DNA of 64,000 bases from Vibrio aerogenes. Lineage in GTDB: Bacteria; Pseudomonadota; Gammaproteobacteria; Enterobacterales; Vibrionaceae. This document shows positions 45,104-52,827 of the stretch, piece after piece. The stretch spans positions 1,488,001-1,552,000 of the forward strand of contig NZ_AP024861.1 in NCBI RefSeq assembly GCF_024346755.1. Direction: 5' to 3'. Made by a program: the position numbers and the translations under genes. The first letter of the stretch is position 1; the number at the start of each line of letters is the position of its first letter. The notes under the pieces were generated by a model. That model saw only the letters and a program-made list of their open reading frames with translations, was not told the DNA's origin and did not search any database.

Positions 45104-45778
45104 ATGATGGGATGGACTTCTTTTGTGACAAAGGCCGGTAAATTCACTGATTTCATTGAAGAATTTCTGATTGCCTTCTTTCTTGGTGCAATGACGTTAC
45201 TGACATTTGCTAACGTTATATTTCGCTATGTATTTAATGACAACATTCTCTGGGCACTGGAGCTGACAGTGTTTATGTTTGCCTGGATGGTGTTGGTTGG
45301 TGCCTCATATGGTGTGAAAAAGCATTTTCATATCGGGGTGGATGTCGTGATCAATCTGGCGCCACAGGGCATGAGAAAACTGTTCGCACTGATTGCAGTT
45401 TCCGGCTGTCTGGCATTTGCTGTCCTGCTTCTGATCGGTTCATGGAACTATTGGTATCCGTTTATTACAGAACGCGCCTGGTACGAAACGGATGATATTC
45501 CGATGCCTGACATGTTGCAGTTTTTATCCGTTTGGTTCAATGAAGGTGAAGCTTATGAAAAGCTGCCGCGTTTTATTCCGTATATGGCTCTGCCTTTGGG
45601 GATGGGACTACTAACGATTCGCTTTACACAGGCGGCATATCAGGTCGTCACCGGCAAGATGGATCGCTTAATTTCCGGTCATGAAGCGGAAGAAGATTTA
45701 GATGCTTTAAAAGCAGAGGTCATGCAGGAAGAGCAGGGACCGGCATCAAATAACCAGACTTCAGGCCGGAAGGAGTAA
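45104..45778 (+). CDS. dctQ: TRAP transporter small permease subunit
   Basis: 224-residue inner-membrane subunit with four membrane segments, the first near FIEEFLIAFFLGAMTLLTFANVIFRYVF and the second near LWALELTVFMFAWMVLVGASYGVKKHFHIGVDV, which is the DctQ signature. A hydrophilic insert lies between segments three and four (WYETDDIPMPDMLQFLSVWFNEGEAYEKL), and the acidic tail is cytoplasmic. It lies 5 bp before dctM. Confidence 0.93.
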   Translation: MMGWTSFVTKAGKFTDFIEEFLIAFFLGAMTLLTFANVIFRYVFNDNILWALELTVFMFAWMVLVGASYGVKKHFHIGVDVVINLAPQGMRKLFALIAVSGCLAFAVLLLIGSWNYWYPFITERAWYETDDIPMPDMLQFLSVWFNEGEAYEKLPRFIPYMALPLGMGLLTIRFTQAAYQVVTGKMDRLISGHEAEEDLDALKAEVMQEEQGPASNNQTSGRKE

Positions 45779-45783
45779 TCATT

Positions 45784-47145
45784 ATGGCAGTATTTTTTCT
45801 ATTCTTAATGGTCATCGGTATGATGTTGTTTGGGGTACCGATCGCTGTTTCACTGGGTTTATCCAGTATTATCTTCTTGCTGTTGCATTCCGATGCTTCG
45901 CTTGCATCGGTAGCACAGACTTTATTCAATGCTTTTGCCGGTCATTACACATTATTAGCCATTCCGTTTTTTATTCTGGCTTCCAGTTTTATGTCAACCG
46001 GCGGTGTGGCGAAAAGAATTATCCGTTTTGCAATTGCTGTTGTTGGGTGGTTCCGAGGCGGTTTGGCAATGGCTTCTGTGATGGCCTGTATGATGTTTGC
46101 AGCGTTATCCGGTTCCTCTCCGGCGACAGTGGTCGCGATTGGCGGAATTGTGATTGCCGGTATGGTGAAAAATGGCTACTCGAGAGAGTTTGCCGCCGGG
46201 GTCATTTGTAATGCGGGTACACTGGGGATATTAATTCCACCTTCTATCGTGATGGTTGTTTATGCCGCAGCGACAGATGTCTCCGTCGGGCGTATGTTCC
46301 TGGGTGGTGTGATTCCCGGCATTCTGGCGGGTGTGATGTTGATGGTTGCGATTTATATTGCTGCACGGGTGAAAAAACTCCCCAAACAACCATTTGTTGG
46401 CTGGGGCGAGCTGCTTGCATCCGGGCGTGATGCCATCTGGGGATTATTCCTGATAGTGATTATTCTGGGTGGGATTTACGGTGGTATTTTCACGCCCACA
46501 GAAGCGGCCGCTGTGGCGGCGGTATACTCCTTCTTTATCGCTAATTTTATTTACAAAGACATGGGGCCGTTTGCAGATAAACAGAATCGTTTGCCTGCTG
46601 TCGTGAAAGTGTTCCAGACTTTTGTCCACCCGGATACCAAGAAAACATTGTGTGAAGCCGGCAAGCTGACAATTATGCTCCTGTTTATCATTGCCAATGC
46701 GCTGATTCTCAAGCATGTGCTTACCGAAGAACGCGTGCCACAGATGATTGCTGAGTCGATGTTATCTGCCGGACTCGGGCCGATTGCTTTTCTGATCGTG
46801 GTCAACCTGTTGTTACTGATTGGCGGGCAGTTTATGGAACCATCCGGATTGTTGATTATTGTCGCACCTCTGGTTTTCCCGATTGCAATTCAGCTTGGTA
46901 TTGACCCGATTCATTTAGGTATCATGATGGTGGTGAACATGGAAATTGGAATGATTACACCACCGGTCGGACTCAATCTGTTTGTGACTGCCGGAGTTGC
47001 GCAGATGTCGATGATTCAGGTGGTCAAAGCTGCCTTGCCGTGGGTCGCCGTGATGTTCCTGTTCTTACTGATTGTCACTTATGTGCCAGCGGTTTCTACA
47101 GCGCTGCCAAACTGGCTGATGGGGCCGGAGATTATCACCAAATAA
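45784..47145 (+). CDS. dctM: TRAP transporter large permease subunit
   Basis: 453-residue membrane protein that forms the sodium-coupled elevator of the TRAP system, with about 11-12 membrane segments. Signature stretches are MAVFFLFLMVIGMMLFGVPIAVSLGLSS, ALSGSSPATVVAIGGIVIAGMVKNGYSREFAAGVICNAGTLGILIPPSIVMVVY and GMITPPVGLNLFVTAGVA. GGAAGGAG precedes the ATG. Last gene of dctPQM, converging on the response-regulator gene. Confidence 0.95.
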   Translation: MAVFFLFLMVIGMMLFGVPIAVSLGLSSIIFLLLHSDASLASVAQTLFNAFAGHYTLLAIPFFILASSFMSTGGVAKRIIRFAIAVVGWFRGGLAMASVMACMMFAALSGSSPATVVAIGGIVIAGMVKNGYSREFAAGVICNAGTLGILIPPSIVMVVYAAATDVSVGRMFLGGVIPGILAGVMLMVAIYIAARVKKLPKQPFVGWGELLASGRDAIWGLFLIVIILGGIYGGIFTPTEAAAVAAVYSFFIANFIYKDMGPFADKQNRLPAVVKVFQTFVHPDTKKTLCEAGKLTIMLLFIIANALILKHVLTEERVPQMIAESMLSAGLGPIAFLIVVNLLLLIGGQFMEPSGLLIIVAPLVFPIAIQLGIDPIHLGIMMVVNMEIGMITPPVGLNLFVTAGVAQMSMIQVVKAALPWVAVMFLFLLIVTYVPAVSTALPNWLMGPEIITK

Positions 47146-47178
47146 TGATTTCAGGTGAGAGTGAGAGGCTGTGGCCTC

Positions 47179-47892
47179 TCACCGCTGTGCCTGAGGTTCA
47201 TTATATTCTTTCATGTTCCTGGTGTACTGGCGGGTGGGTCTGCCGATACTACCATGATTGATATTGGCTTCCAGGAAACCCATTGTGACAGCGTATTCCA
47301 GATAGCGTCTGGCGGTTGTTTTACTGACACCAATTTGTTTACCCACAGAATCAGAAGTTTGGGGCTGATTATTCTCAAACTCACCCATCACACGCTGAAG
47401 GGTAATAGGATCGATGTTTTTCGGTAACTCATCAATGACTTTAGGGTCACGTCTGACGCCATAAACCCGGTTAATTTCTGACTGCTTAAACTTGGTTTTG
47501 GAAGAAATAGTCCGGTGGTAATCTCTGAAGCGATGCAACACATCATTAAATGAAGTCAGGGCCAGAGGTTTGATCAAATAATCAAAAGCACCAAGACGAA
47601 TCCCTGAGGTGACAGTTTGTGCATCTGCGGCGGCTGTCATCATGATGACGTCAACATTTTGTGACTGCTCTGAACGCAATCGTCTCAGCCAGTCAATTCC
47701 TGAACCGTCAGGCAGATAATTGTCGAGGATAATCAGCTCTGGTCGCAGCGTGTTATGCATAAACCGGGCATCGGCTAAATTTGAGGCGATGCCAACCAGC
47801 TCATAGCAGGCATTTTTTTCTATGTATGCGCCAACCATTTGAGCAAGTTCTAATTTGTCTTCAACAACGAGTGTTCTGATTTTATTGCTCAT
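47179..47892 (-). CDS. CitB/DcuR-type response regulator
   Basis: 237 residues. The receiver domain has Asp12 and phospho-acceptor Asp57 (LIILDNYLPDGSG), Thr near 86 (IMMTAA) and Lys near 108 (LIKPL). The C-terminal half holds a helix-turn-helix (TSDSVGKQIGVSKTTARRYLEYAVTMGFL) typical of regulators paired with CitA/DcuS kinases. AGGAGA precedes ATG at 47892. The start lies 18 bp after the kinase stop, so the two are one transcript. Likely target: the permease-prpF-acnB genes beyond the kinase. Confidence 0.9.
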   Translation of the reverse strand: MSNKIRTLVVEDKLELAQMVGAYIEKNACYELVGIASNLADARFMHNTLRPELIILDNYLPDGSGIDWLRRLRSEQSQNVDVIMMTAAADAQTVTSGIRLGAFDYLIKPLALTSFNDVLHRFRDYHRTISSKTKFKQSEINRVYGVRRDPKVIDELPKNIDPITLQRVMGEFENNQPQTSDSVGKQIGVSKTTARRYLEYAVTMGFLEANINHGSIGRPTRQYTRNMKEYNEPQAQR

Positions 47893-47910
47893 GTTCTTCT
47901 CCTGACTTAG

Positions 47911-47924
47911 GGTCAACAGACCCT
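47911..47924. repeat. 14-bp dispersed repeat, copy c
   Basis: GGTCAACAGACCCT, identical to copies at 21473 and 34329, extended to AGGGTC-AACA-GACCCT. On the minus strand its first half encodes the final residues and stop of the kinase gene (AGG GTC TGT TGA), and it precedes the regulator's ribosome site. Confidence 0.7.
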
Positions 47925-49481
47925 GGGTATAAACAGACTAAACACCGTACCGTGTGGGTCATTATCCTCGACCACTATTTCTCCCTGGGCTTTTTCGGTC
48001 AGGCTGTAAATCAAGGCGAGGCCAACGCCATGCATTGATCGGTTGATGTTCTTACTGGTGAATCCACTGACAAAAATGGAGTCCTTGTCCTCATCAGCGA
48101 TACCGATGCCATTGTCGGAAACTTCAATGATTAATTCTTTACCTGCATCGGTGGCAAACAGCTCAATATTGCCTTTTCTGTCAGTTTTTGAGATGGCTTC
48201 GAAGGCATTATCCAGTAAGTTGCCAATGACTGCTGCAACTTCGTCAGCAGTGAGTAAGATTTTTTTTAAAGACAGGGCTGAACCATCCATAATGGTTAAG
48301 CTATATCCCAGTTCGTTTGCTTTACGTTTTTTACCCAAAATCAGAGCGGCTAACGTTGGGTGGAAGTCATTGGCCAGTCTGGAGATTTCTGTCTGTAGTC
48401 CGCTGTTTTCTTTATGGATGAATTCTCTGGCTTTCTGATAGAAGCCCATTTCCAGCATGCCGGAAACAACAGCCATATTGTTGGCATATTCATGAGTGAC
48501 GACCCGGAGTGCATCACGTTCTTTTTCAGCTTGTCTGGCCATCAGTTGCAACATTGCTGAGGTATCCCGGCGGCGAAAACTAATAACATAACCGATCAGT
48601 TTATCTTCATCCTTCATCATGGTTCTGGACGCCAGAAAGGTTTCACCATTCACATTAATCGTGGTTTCCCCCAAGGGCTCCTCGGTCTGAGGCATGAAGA
48701 AATCATAGGGATAGCAGGTCTGGCTGATATGGGTGCCAAATAATTTATGATTCGGCCACTCAATACCCAGCAGATCAACGGCCTGACGATTAATAATCAT
48801 GATGATACCGTGAGGATCAACGGCAATCATGCCCTCAGCGACACTGTTCAGAATGCCTTTTCTCAGCTGATAAGCCCGGGCGATTTGTTCCGGTGTCATC
48901 CCTGACAACTGTCGTTGAATGTAATTGCTGAAAATACTGGAGCCATAAAGCATGAGTATCAGCATCACCAGTGTCGCCACAATCGCCTGCTCAATATAAT
49001 GAGTGACCATGATCTGGACATGGGATTCCCAGAAACCAACAGTCACGACACCAATGACCTCACCGGCGGCATAAACCGGAACCCGGCTTTTAATGGCTAA
49101 GCCGGTCAGACCCCGTTGTATTTCGGTGATGGTTTCACCATGCAGTGCTTTCTGAAATCCGGGATTGTGAGTAAAGCCACCTTCATTGTCTTCTTCGGTG
49201 TGAAACAGGCGCTTTCCGGTTGTGGATGCAATAACAATCAGATCAACATCGAAATTTTTCTGGCCACGTAAAACTTGATCAAACGCCTGTGTATCCTGAT
49301 TTTTAACTGCCTTTTGAATCGTTGGGTTATTGGCGATGAAAGAAGCCAGATTACGCGTTTCATGAAATTTATCGTTTGTGATGACTTTTTCAATGGCTAG
49401 AATTGTGGTCACAATAAAAAAGAGTGCGATGATGAATGCAATAACCGACTGAATTAAAAAAATACGTCCTCTGAACTCCAT
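47913..49481 (-). CDS. CitA/DcuS-type sensor histidine kinase
   Basis: 522 residues. Membrane segment 1 about 8-30, a periplasmic PAS-like (PDC) carboxylate sensor about 35-165 (KSRVPVYAAGEVIGVVTVGFWESHV), membrane segment 2 about 168-190, a cytoplasmic PAS near 205-310, the H-box DALRVVTHEYANNMAVVSGML and the ATP-binding domain (NLLDNAFEA, DNGIGI, GVGLALIYSLT). This is the layout of citrate or C4-dicarboxylate sensors. By location it should sense the substrate of the neighbouring permease. Confidence 0.92.
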   Translation of the reverse strand: MEFRGRIFLIQSVIAFIIALFFIVTTILAIEKVITNDKFHETRNLASFIANNPTIQKAVKNQDTQAFDQVLRGQKNFDVDLIVIASTTGKRLFHTEEDNEGGFTHNPGFQKALHGETITEIQRGLTGLAIKSRVPVYAAGEVIGVVTVGFWESHVQIMVTHYIEQAIVATLVMLILMLYGSSIFSNYIQRQLSGMTPEQIARAYQLRKGILNSVAEGMIAVDPHGIIMIINRQAVDLLGIEWPNHKLFGTHISQTCYPYDFFMPQTEEPLGETTINVNGETFLASRTMMKDEDKLIGYVISFRRRDTSAMLQLMARQAEKERDALRVVTHEYANNMAVVSGMLEMGFYQKAREFIHKENSGLQTEISRLANDFHPTLAALILGKKRKANELGYSLTIMDGSALSLKKILLTADEVAAVIGNLLDNAFEAISKTDRKGNIELFATDAGKELIIEVSDNGIGIADEDKDSIFVSGFTSKNINRSMHGVGLALIYSLTEKAQGEIVVEDNDPHGTVFSLFIPRVC

Positions 49482-49625
49482 CTTCTCTCTTGACTGCCTT
49501 TTTTGTTGAAACCTGCATTAAAAACATTTCGATGACTACCGAGCATATCAAACAGAAATAATGAGGCAATAGATTTTGAGTTTAAAACATTAATTTTATT
49601 CAAAACATTGAACCTCTATCATAAA

Positions 49626-49639
49626 TTGATATATATCAA
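49626..49639. promoter_or_regulatory. Consensus FNR box
   Basis: TTGATATATATCAA matches the FNR consensus TTGAT-N4-ATCAA at every defined base. The symmetry extends to 24 bp (49621-49644). It is 145 bp from the kinase start and 528 bp from the permease start. Confidence 0.7.
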
Positions 49640-49846
49640 TTTATATTTTTTCCTGTAGCTTTTTGGGTATTTTTTTGTTTATAAATAAAACCTAATTAAT
49701 ATTTATTTTGTGACAGGTTGCATGTTTTTATTAATCTCAATCAGATAAATGCTCACGACTTAAAAATTAAATTTTCTTACTTTATTACTTAAATGAAATT
49801 AATGTTCTAAAGATTACTTTATTTATCGTTTATACAGATAATAACT

Positions 49847-49896
49847 ACTATACCCAAGCAACCTGAATCATCCATCTTCAGATTGCTTGGTATAGT
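49847..49896. repeat. Vibrio-type palindromic repeat, copy 3 (well preserved)
   Basis: Left arm ACTATACCCAAGCAACCTG at 49847-49865 mirrors CAGATTGCTTGGTATAGT at 49879-49896, with one bulged base and one mismatch over about 20 bp. It belongs to the TATACCCAAG-type intergenic palindromes I associate with vibrios. Confidence 0.75.
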
Positions 49897-50166
49897 TACA
49901 GGCGTGTTGGCCGCCAGGAAAGAATAAAGATATGTTGAATAGCTGACGCTGAAATATATGAATGATGTATATCATAGAGAGAAGATACCTAAATACACTA
50001 TTCAATATGAGTTTAATCTTAATGATTAATATATTTCATTTTTCTGCTTATTAATCTTTGTTCTTTTGATAGAAGATATATTTATGTTGGCCGAATACCC
50101 AAAGATTAAAAATAAATATTTTTTATTTATTACCTTTAGCTGAAACAATAATTGAGAGTAAATACA

Positions 50167-51534
50167 ATGAAGTTTGAGATTTTGAAGTTTCTTTCAAATC
50201 CCTATACCTTGATATTTTTGGTGCTGACAATTGGCTCCCGTATTGAAAATATTAAAATAGGGAAATTTAAACTGGGTATTTCGGGCAACCTGTTTACCGG
50301 TTTGTTTTTTGGTTGGGCTGTGCTGAATTTACTGGAAGGTGTCAGTCCGGATGGTCAGTATTATGCCGGTGTTCAGAAAATCCTTCATCACGGGTTGGTT
50401 CCGCATAACGTGGCTCATTTCTTCCTTTACCTTTTCATTGCTGCTGTAGGTCTTGCATCTGCAAAGGACCTTGGAAAAGTATTGAAGAAATATGGAGCAA
50501 AATTTGTTTTGTTGTCCGTTATTCTGACGGCCACGGGTGGCTTGTCAGTTTATGTGCTGCGGGACAATATCGGTGATGGTCTGTATGAAATGTCAGGGGT
50601 TTATACGGCTGCTCTGACCAGTTCTCCGGGTGTCGCTGCGGCACTGGAAACGACTGAAGATTCATCTTATGCCGTGGTCGATGATTTTGCGAATTTGTCA
50701 AATGAAACCAAAGATAAAATTCTGAAGGTGATTGATCCATCTCATCAGTTGACTCACTTCAACACGACAGAGCTGACCAAAGCCCAGAAAGATATCTTTG
50801 TGCATGAAGCGGTTGCAAGTACCGGTGCTGCAAACGCAATTGGTTTTCCGTTTGGCGTCATTATGGTGATTTTGGCCATGAGCTTCCTGCCGAAGTTATT
50901 CCGGATTGACTTAGAAAAAGAGCAGGCTGCGTTTAAGGTTGAGCTTGAATCCATGAAAGAGGACGAAGCCACGCAGAAACCGATTGGAAAATTCAATTTA
51001 ATTGCTTATGCATTCTGTATTTTCTCTGGCTTAATGCTCGGTTCTGTTCAGGTTTACTTAGGGCCCATTGGGTATTTCAGCCTTGGCTCAACCGGTGGCA
51101 TTTTGGTTACCTCTCTTATTTTAGGTCATATCGGACAAATTGCCGGTCAGAACTTCCGGATGGATCCGGCGACACTGAACGTCTTCAAAAAGTTTGGACT
51201 GGGTGCATTCGTGGGCATTATTGGCCTGACTTACGGTAACAAAGTGATTGCCGCCTTGTTCAGCAGCACGGGTCTTTATATTGCGATGTTGTCTGTACTG
51301 GTTGCATTTATTTGCATGGTTGTTGGTTTCATTGTCGGTAAATACGTCTTCAAAATTAACTGGGTCATGCTGTCTGGTGCTATTTGTGGCGGTATGACTT
51401 CCACACCAGGTCTGGGTGCTGCAATTGAGGCGGTCGAATCTGAAGAAGCCGGTGCCGGATACGCTGCGACTTATCCTTTCGCGTTGGTTTGTATGGTGCT
51501 CTTCACCATTGTTATGAATCACTTACCTATTTAA
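50167..51534 (+). CDS. AspT/YidE-type permease (Asp-Al_Ex family)
   Basis: 455-residue inner-membrane transporter with about ten to twelve membrane segments and two homologous halves: the first half has VYTAALTSSPGVAAALETTEDSSYAVVDD and the second GAICGGMTSTPGLGAAIEAVESEEAGAGYAATYPFALV, the paired family signature. The cytoplasmic TrkA-C domains found in AspT or YidE are not seen; a hydrophilic loop of about 80 residues joins the halves. GAGAG precedes ATG at 50167. It leads an operon with prpF-like and acnB genes, so it probably carries a di- or tricarboxylate. Confidence 0.85.
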   Translation: MKFEILKFLSNPYTLIFLVLTIGSRIENIKIGKFKLGISGNLFTGLFFGWAVLNLLEGVSPDGQYYAGVQKILHHGLVPHNVAHFFLYLFIAAVGLASAKDLGKVLKKYGAKFVLLSVILTATGGLSVYVLRDNIGDGLYEMSGVYTAALTSSPGVAAALETTEDSSYAVVDDFANLSNETKDKILKVIDPSHQLTHFNTTELTKAQKDIFVHEAVASTGAANAIGFPFGVIMVILAMSFLPKLFRIDLEKEQAAFKVELESMKEDEATQKPIGKFNLIAYAFCIFSGLMLGSVQVYLGPIGYFSLGSTGGILVTSLILGHIGQIAGQNFRMDPATLNVFKKFGLGAFVGIIGLTYGNKVIAALFSSTGLYIAMLSVLVAFICMVVGFIVGKYVFKINWVMLSGAICGGMTSTPGLGAAIEAVESEEAGAGYAATYPFALVCMVLFTIVMNHLPI

Positions 51535-51603
51535 TCCCTTCTCCAGGAACTCTCAGGCTACCCCAGTAGCCTGTTTGGCTCGCTTCTGAATAACGAGGTC
51601 ATC

Positions 51604-52731
51604 ATGAAAACAAATTCTGTTTCAAAAACAAACTGCATGATTCTGCGTGCAGGTACAAGTAAAGGTGTTTTCTTCTCAGAAAAAAATATGCCATCGAACC
51701 GGGATGACTGGACGCCTTTTCTGCTTGAAGTGATGGGTAGTCCTGATAAGCGACAGATTGACGGTCTGGGTGGTGCAAATTCGCTCACCAGTAAAGTGGC
51801 CATTGTTGGTCCGTCCGGGCAGGATGGGATTGATGTGAACTATACCTTCGCTCAGGTCAGTATTGATACCAATACTGTCGCGTTTGACAGTAACTGCGGC
51901 AATATATCTTCCGGTGTCGGGCCTTTTGCGATTGCGACAGGGATGGTGGAAGCTCAGGAGCCGGTCACAAGAGTGATGATTAACAACACAAACAGCAACA
52001 GACTGATTGAAGCTGAAGTTCAGGTGGAAGATGGTGAGTTGGTTGTTGATGGTGATTGTGAGATTCCGGGCGTTCCGGGAACGGGTGCCAAACTGGATTT
52101 AAGCTTCTATGAGTCTCAGGGCGCTTCTACCGGGAAATTATTACCCACCGGTGAAGCGAGACAGACAATTCAAACCTCTGCCGGAGAGATAGAAATCTCA
52201 ATTGTTGATTCTGCAGCGCCTCTGGTTTACATGCGGGCAAAAGATCTGGGACTCACCGGCAAAGAGCTTCATACCGATTTCACAGAAAAAGATCTGACTT
52301 TAATCGAAGAAATTCGCTCGATTGCCTGTGAATTGTGCGGTTTTGCCTCCCGCGAGGATGCAACACGTTTATCGCCTGCTGTACCAAAAGCGACTGTAAT
52401 TGCTGCACCTCAGGACTATACCGATATGTCCGGCCGGGTTCAGCCAGCAGAGAAGATGGATTTATTGATCCGGATGATGTCGATGCAAAAACCACATCAG
52501 GCACTGGCGATTACCGGGGCAGTTTGTACGGCGAATGCAGCCAGAGTACCAGGAAGCCTGGTGAGTGAGATTGTCACCTCTGAGAGTGATGAAGTTTTCC
52601 TCGGGCATCCGGGAGGTGTGATGCGGGCTGCTATTAAAGCGGATGGAGAGCATATCAGTGCGATCACCGTGGAGCGGACTGCACGGATTCTGATCGCTGG
52701 ACAAGTCTTTACTAAAACCCGGTTTGCATAA
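51604..52731 (+). CDS. PrpF-like isomerase (2-methylaconitate / aconitate type)
   Basis: 375 residues with the diaminopimelate-epimerase fold. PrpF proteins isomerise trans-2-methylaconitate, and Shewanella PrpF also binds trans-aconitate. Visible features: NCMILRAGTSKGVFF, the GLGGANSLTSKVAIVG loop with Lys64, and FDSNCGNISSGVGPFAI with Cys98, matching the two key residues of PrpF. ACGAGG precedes the ATG. prpB, prpC and acnD are not nearby; instead the next gene is an AcnB-type aconitase, so aconitate isomerase is the more likely activity. A tautomerase of the GalD type is another option. Confidence 0.82.
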   Translation: MKTNSVSKTNCMILRAGTSKGVFFSEKNMPSNRDDWTPFLLEVMGSPDKRQIDGLGGANSLTSKVAIVGPSGQDGIDVNYTFAQVSIDTNTVAFDSNCGNISSGVGPFAIATGMVEAQEPVTRVMINNTNSNRLIEAEVQVEDGELVVDGDCEIPGVPGTGAKLDLSFYESQGASTGKLLPTGEARQTIQTSAGEIEISIVDSAAPLVYMRAKDLGLTGKELHTDFTEKDLTLIEEIRSIACELCGFASREDATRLSPAVPKATVIAAPQDYTDMSGRVQPAEKMDLLIRMMSMQKPHQALAITGAVCTANAARVPGSLVSEIVTSESDEVFLGHPGGVMRAAIKADGEHISAITVERTARILIAGQVFTKTRFA

Positions 52732-52827
52732 ATATCCGGATGCATGCTGAGGCCATCTGGATGTAACACTTCCGGCAATTGTACTGAAAACCGGTCATTG
52801 CCGGAACCATAAGAAAGTGAGAGCAAT

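Larger units (their letters stand above)
49482..50166. promoter_or_regulatory. 685-bp A+T-rich divergent control region of the tricarboxylate island
   Basis: It separates the kinase gene (minus) from the permease gene (plus). It holds a consensus FNR box (49626-49639) inside a perfect 24-bp palindrome, a weaker FNR-like dyad ATGATGTATATCAT at 49962-49975, and a Vibrio palindromic repeat at 49847-49896. The very high A+T content fits binding by CitB-type regulators. No gene is seen in it. Confidence 0.6.
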
